Shown piece after piece: positions 61,712-64,000 of a stretch of DNA of 64,000 bases. Origin of the DNA: Acidovorax sp. YS12 (GTDB lineage: Bacteria > Pseudomonadota > Gammaproteobacteria > Burkholderiales > Burkholderiaceae_C); contig CP053915.1 in the NCBI GenBank assembly GCA_021496925.1, forward strand, positions 4,677,501 through 4,741,500. The letters are read 5' to 3'. The position numbers and the translations under genes are program-made. Under the pieces are notes generated by a model. It did not search any database and was not told where the DNA came from. It saw only the letters and a list, made by a program, of their open reading frames with translations. Each line of letters starts with the position of its first letter. The stretch's first letter is position 1.

Positions 61712-62896
61712 ATGCAGCGTCGCACCCTGGTCGCATGGGCCGCCCTGGCCGCTTCTTTGAGCAGCCCGGCGTTCAGCCAATCCGGCGAGATCCGCATCGC
61801 CCACGTCTACAGCAAGACCGGCCCGCTCGAAGCCTACGGCAAGCAGACCCAGAACGGCCTGCTGATGGGCCTGGAGTACGCCACCGGCGGCACCATGGCC
61901 ATCAACGGCAGGAAGATCGTGCTGATCGAGAAGGACGACCAGGGCAAGCCCGACCTGGGCAAGAGCCTGCTGGCCACGGCGTATTCCGACGACAAGGCCG
62001 ACATCGCCGTCGGCCCGACCTCCTCGGGCGTGGCGCTGGCGCTGCTGCCGGTGGCCGAGGAGTACAAGAAGATCCTGCTGGTGGAGCCCGCCGTGGCCGA
62101 CGCCATCACCGGCGAGAAGTGGAACAAGTACATCTTCCGCACCGGCCGCAACAGCAGCCAGGACGCCATTGCCAACGCCGTGGCCATCGACAAGCCGGGC
62201 GTGACCATCGCCACGCTGGCGCAGGACTACGCCTTCGGCCGCGACGGCGTGAAGGCCTTCAAGGACGCCATCAGGCAAGCCAAACTGGTGCACGAGGAAT
62301 ACCTGCCCACCAACACCACCGACTTCACCGCCGGCGCGCAGCGCCTGATCGACAAGCTCAAGGACCAGCCCGGGCGCAAGGTCATCTTCATCATCTGGGC
62401 CGGGGCGGGCAACCCGTTCAAGATCGCCGACCTCGACCTCAAGCGCTACGGCATCGAGATCGCCTCGGGCGGCAACATCCTGCCCGCCATGGCGGCCTAC
62501 AAGAACCTGCCCGGCATGGAGGGCGCCACCTACTACTACTTCGGCATTCCGAAGAACCCGGTGAACGAGGCCATGGTGTCGGCGCACTACAAGCAGTTCA
62601 AGGCGCCGCCGGACTTCTTCACGGCCGGCGGCTTCAGCGCCGCCATGGCGCTGGTCACGGCGCTCAAGGCCACCAACGGCGAGACGAACACCAACAAGCT
62701 CATCCGGACCATGGAGGGCATGCGCTTCGACACGCCCAAGGGCCCGATGACCTTCCGCAAGGAAGACCACCAGGCGCTGCAGAGCATGTACCACTTCAAG
62801 ATCAAGAACGACCCGGCCTTCGCCTGGGGCGTGCCGGAGCTGGTGCGCGAGATCAAGCCCGAAGAGATGAACGTGCCCATCCGCAACCAGCGCTGA
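61712..62896 (+). CDS. periplasmic substrate-binding protein of a Liv-type ABC transporter
   Basis: 394 residues. Signal peptide (MQRRTLVAWAALAASLSSPA, FSQS) after AAGGAGA. Mature fold opens GEIRIAHVYSKTGPLEAYGK and continues as the two-lobed periplasmic binding domain (IIWAGAGNPFKIADL, TYYYFGIPKNPVN). First gene of an operon with two Liv-type ATPases; it is driven by a sigma-54 promoter and a dedicated activator. The ligand may be an amino acid or an aromatic/organic acid; many such systems in Comamonadaceae take up aromatic compounds. Not settled. Confidence 0.93.
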   Translation: MQRRTLVAWAALAASLSSPAFSQSGEIRIAHVYSKTGPLEAYGKQTQNGLLMGLEYATGGTMAINGRKIVLIEKDDQGKPDLGKSLLATAYSDDKADIAVGPTSSGVALALLPVAEEYKKILLVEPAVADAITGEKWNKYIFRTGRNSSQDAIANAVAIDKPGVTIATLAQDYAFGRDGVKAFKDAIRQAKLVHEEYLPTNTTDFTAGAQRLIDKLKDQPGRKVIFIIWAGAGNPFKIADLDLKRYGIEIASGGNILPAMAAYKNLPGMEGATYYYFGIPKNPVNEAMVSAHYKQFKAPPDFFTAGGFSAAMALVTALKATNGETNTNKLIRTMEGMRFDTPKGPMTFRKEDHQALQSMYHFKIKNDPAFAWGVPELVREIKPEEMNVPIRNQR

Positions 62897-62919
62897 CCGC
62901 CGGGTCGCCGGGTACTTCG

Positions 62920-62975
62920 TTTTCGATAGCTGCCAGCGCTTGATGGGCAAGCGTTTGGGCCGTTTTTTACCTGAA
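62920..62975 (+). repeat. dispersed repeat, family C, within the Liv-type operon
   Basis: TTTTCGATAGCTGCCAGCGC, TTGATGGGCAAGCGTTTGGG and CCGTTTTTTACC. It fills the gap between the binding-protein gene and the first ATPase gene. Confidence 0.82.
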
Positions 62976-62998
62976 TTTTCGCGGAGCCTCGACACCGG

Positions 62999-63775
62999 AT
63001 GCTGGCGACCCACGACTTGACCATCCGCTTCGGCGGCCACGTGGCGGTGAACGCCGTGACCTGCGCGTTCGCGCCCGGCACGCTCACCGCCATCGTCGGC
63101 CCCAACGGCGCGGGCAAGACCACCTATTTCAACCTGATCTCGGGCCAGCTCAAGGCCACGGGCGGCACGGTGTCGCTGGGCGGGCGCGATCTGACGGGGC
63201 TGGCGCCGTCGGCGCGCACGCGCGCCGGGCTGGGCCGCGCGTTCCAGCTCACCAACCTGTTTCCCGGCCTGAGCGTGCTGGAGAACGTGCGGCTGGCCGT
63301 GCAGGCCACGCGGGAGGGGCGCCACCGCCGCGGCTTCAACCTGTGGAGCGTCTGGAGCGACCACCAGCGCCTGACCGCGCGCGCCGAGGAGATCCTGTGC
63401 GCCGTGGCCCTGCAGGCCCGGCGCGACGCGCTGGTGGCCAGCCTGCCGCACGGCGACCAGCGCAAGCTCGAAGTGGCGCTGCTGATGGCGCTGGAGCCGC
63501 AGGTCTACATGTTCGACGAACCCACGGCCGGCATGAGCCACGACGAGGCACCCGTGATCCTCAACCTGATCCGCGCGCTCAAGCAGGACCAGACCAAGAC
63601 CATCCTGCTGGTGGAGCACAAGATGGACGTGGTGCGCGAGCTGGCCGACCGCATCATCGTGCTGACCAATGGCACGCTGGTGGCCGACGGCGCGCCCGCC
63701 GAGGTCATCGCCTCGCCCGTGGTGCAGGAGGCCTACCTGGGCATCACCCAGGAATCCAGCAAGGAGGCCGCATGA
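62999..63775 (+). CDS. Liv-type ABC transporter ATP-binding protein (LivG-like)
   Basis: 258 residues. Walker A GPNGAGKTT (~residue 37), Q-loop region RAFQLTNLFPGLSVLENVRL, signature SLPHGDQRKLEVALLMALEP (a degenerate LSGGQ-type, normal for LivG), Walker B VYMFDEPTAGM and switch VEHKMDVV. It overlaps the next ATPase gene by 4 bases. Permease genes are not between the binding protein and this gene, so they must lie to the right or elsewhere. Confidence 0.93.
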   Translation: MLATHDLTIRFGGHVAVNAVTCAFAPGTLTAIVGPNGAGKTTYFNLISGQLKATGGTVSLGGRDLTGLAPSARTRAGLGRAFQLTNLFPGLSVLENVRLAVQATREGRHRRGFNLWSVWSDHQRLTARAEEILCAVALQARRDALVASLPHGDQRKLEVALLMALEPQVYMFDEPTAGMSHDEAPVILNLIRALKQDQTKTILLVEHKMDVVRELADRIIVLTNGTLVADGAPAEVIASPVVQEAYLGITQESSKEAA

Positions 63776-64000
63776 GCCACTTGCTGGAACTGCGCGGCGT
63801 GCACACCCACATCGGCGCGTACCACATCCTGCACGGCGTCGATCTGGCCATTCCCCGGGGCCAGCTCACCATGCTGCTGGGCCGCAACGGCGCGGGCAAG
63901 ACCACCACGCTGCGCACCATCATGGGCCTGTGGCGGGCCTCCAGGGGCACGGTCCACTTCGGGGGACGGGACATCACGGCCCTCGACACCCCTGCCATCG
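63772..64000 (+). CDS. Liv-type ABC transporter ATP-binding protein (LivF-like), 3' end cut
   Basis: The first 76 codons: MSHLLELRGVHTHIGAYHIL, then Walker A GRNGAGKTT and MGLWRASRGTVHFGGRDITA, a normal LivF-like opening. The gene runs off the window's right edge. Its ATG overlaps the stop of the LivG-like gene (ATGA). Confidence 0.92.
   Translation, partial: MSHLLELRGVHTHIGAYHILHGVDLAIPRGQLTMLLGRNGAGKTTTLRTIMGLWRASRGTVHFGGRDITALDTPAI

Overview
The window looks like chromosome of a beta-proteobacterium of the Comamonadaceae (Acidovorax, Alicycliphilus or Diaphorobacter type; genus not resolved). Reasons: high GC throughout, Burkholderiales gene orders such as ppiA-ppiB-lpxH and moxR-DUF58-tgpA, a nitrate reductase fused to a flavodoxin/FAD reductase, and three families of short GC-rich dispersed repeats that sit between and inside genes.

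Layout. 1-3.9 kb: diguanylate cyclase end, flavoprotein, orphan periplasmic binding protein. 3.9-13.6 kb: a minus-strand nitrate-assimilation region (cobA for siroheme, ybiB, nrtD-nrtB-nrtA transporter, fused nasA). Both nrtA and nasA are preceded by a candidate NtrC site, a sigma-54 promoter, a pair of hexaloop RNA hairpins of the ANTAR type and an overlapping terminator. 13.7-21 kb: PAS chemoreceptor, CBS protein, tsaD, small heat-shock protein, a second orphan binding protein, and yeiH with its divergent LysR regulator. 21.1-25.8 kb: a five-gene operon resembling a Lol-type envelope trafficking system (secreted protein, ATPase, FtsX/LolC-like permease, LolA-like carrier, probable outer-membrane barrel). 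25.9-30 kb: a fecI-fecR-receptor iron operon with a Fur-like box. 30-35.3 kb: mltB, tgpA, DUF58 and moxR. 35.3-38.7 kb: deacetylase-family gene, enoyl-CoA hydratase, MscS channel. 39-43.7 kb: etfBA, acyl-CoA dehydrogenase and an FMN oxidoreductase, i.e. acyl-CoA oxidation and its electron transfer. 43.8-46 kb: AraC regulator and divergent MFS exporter. 45.9-51 kb: mtfA, lpxH, ppiB, ppiA, an L,D-transpeptidase and a TPR protein. 51.2-56.9 kb: cysS, alkA-type glycosylase, accA, tilS, lysC and tRNA-Ser(GCU).

Downstream of the tRNA (56.9-59.55 kb) lies a decayed island: an integrase N-terminus, a transposase fragment, the 3' end of an NAD(P)-binding oxidoreductase and a complete 1.29-kb IS5-family element. 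Housekeeping resumes with an S4 RNA-binding protein. A sigma-54 activator then faces a Liv-type ABC operon preceded by its own sigma-54 promoter; that operon runs off the right edge.

The most unusual signals are the paired nitrogen-control leaders and the repeats. A roughly 60-bp repeat lies in frame within at least six genes. It supplies parts of two signal peptides and one start codon.
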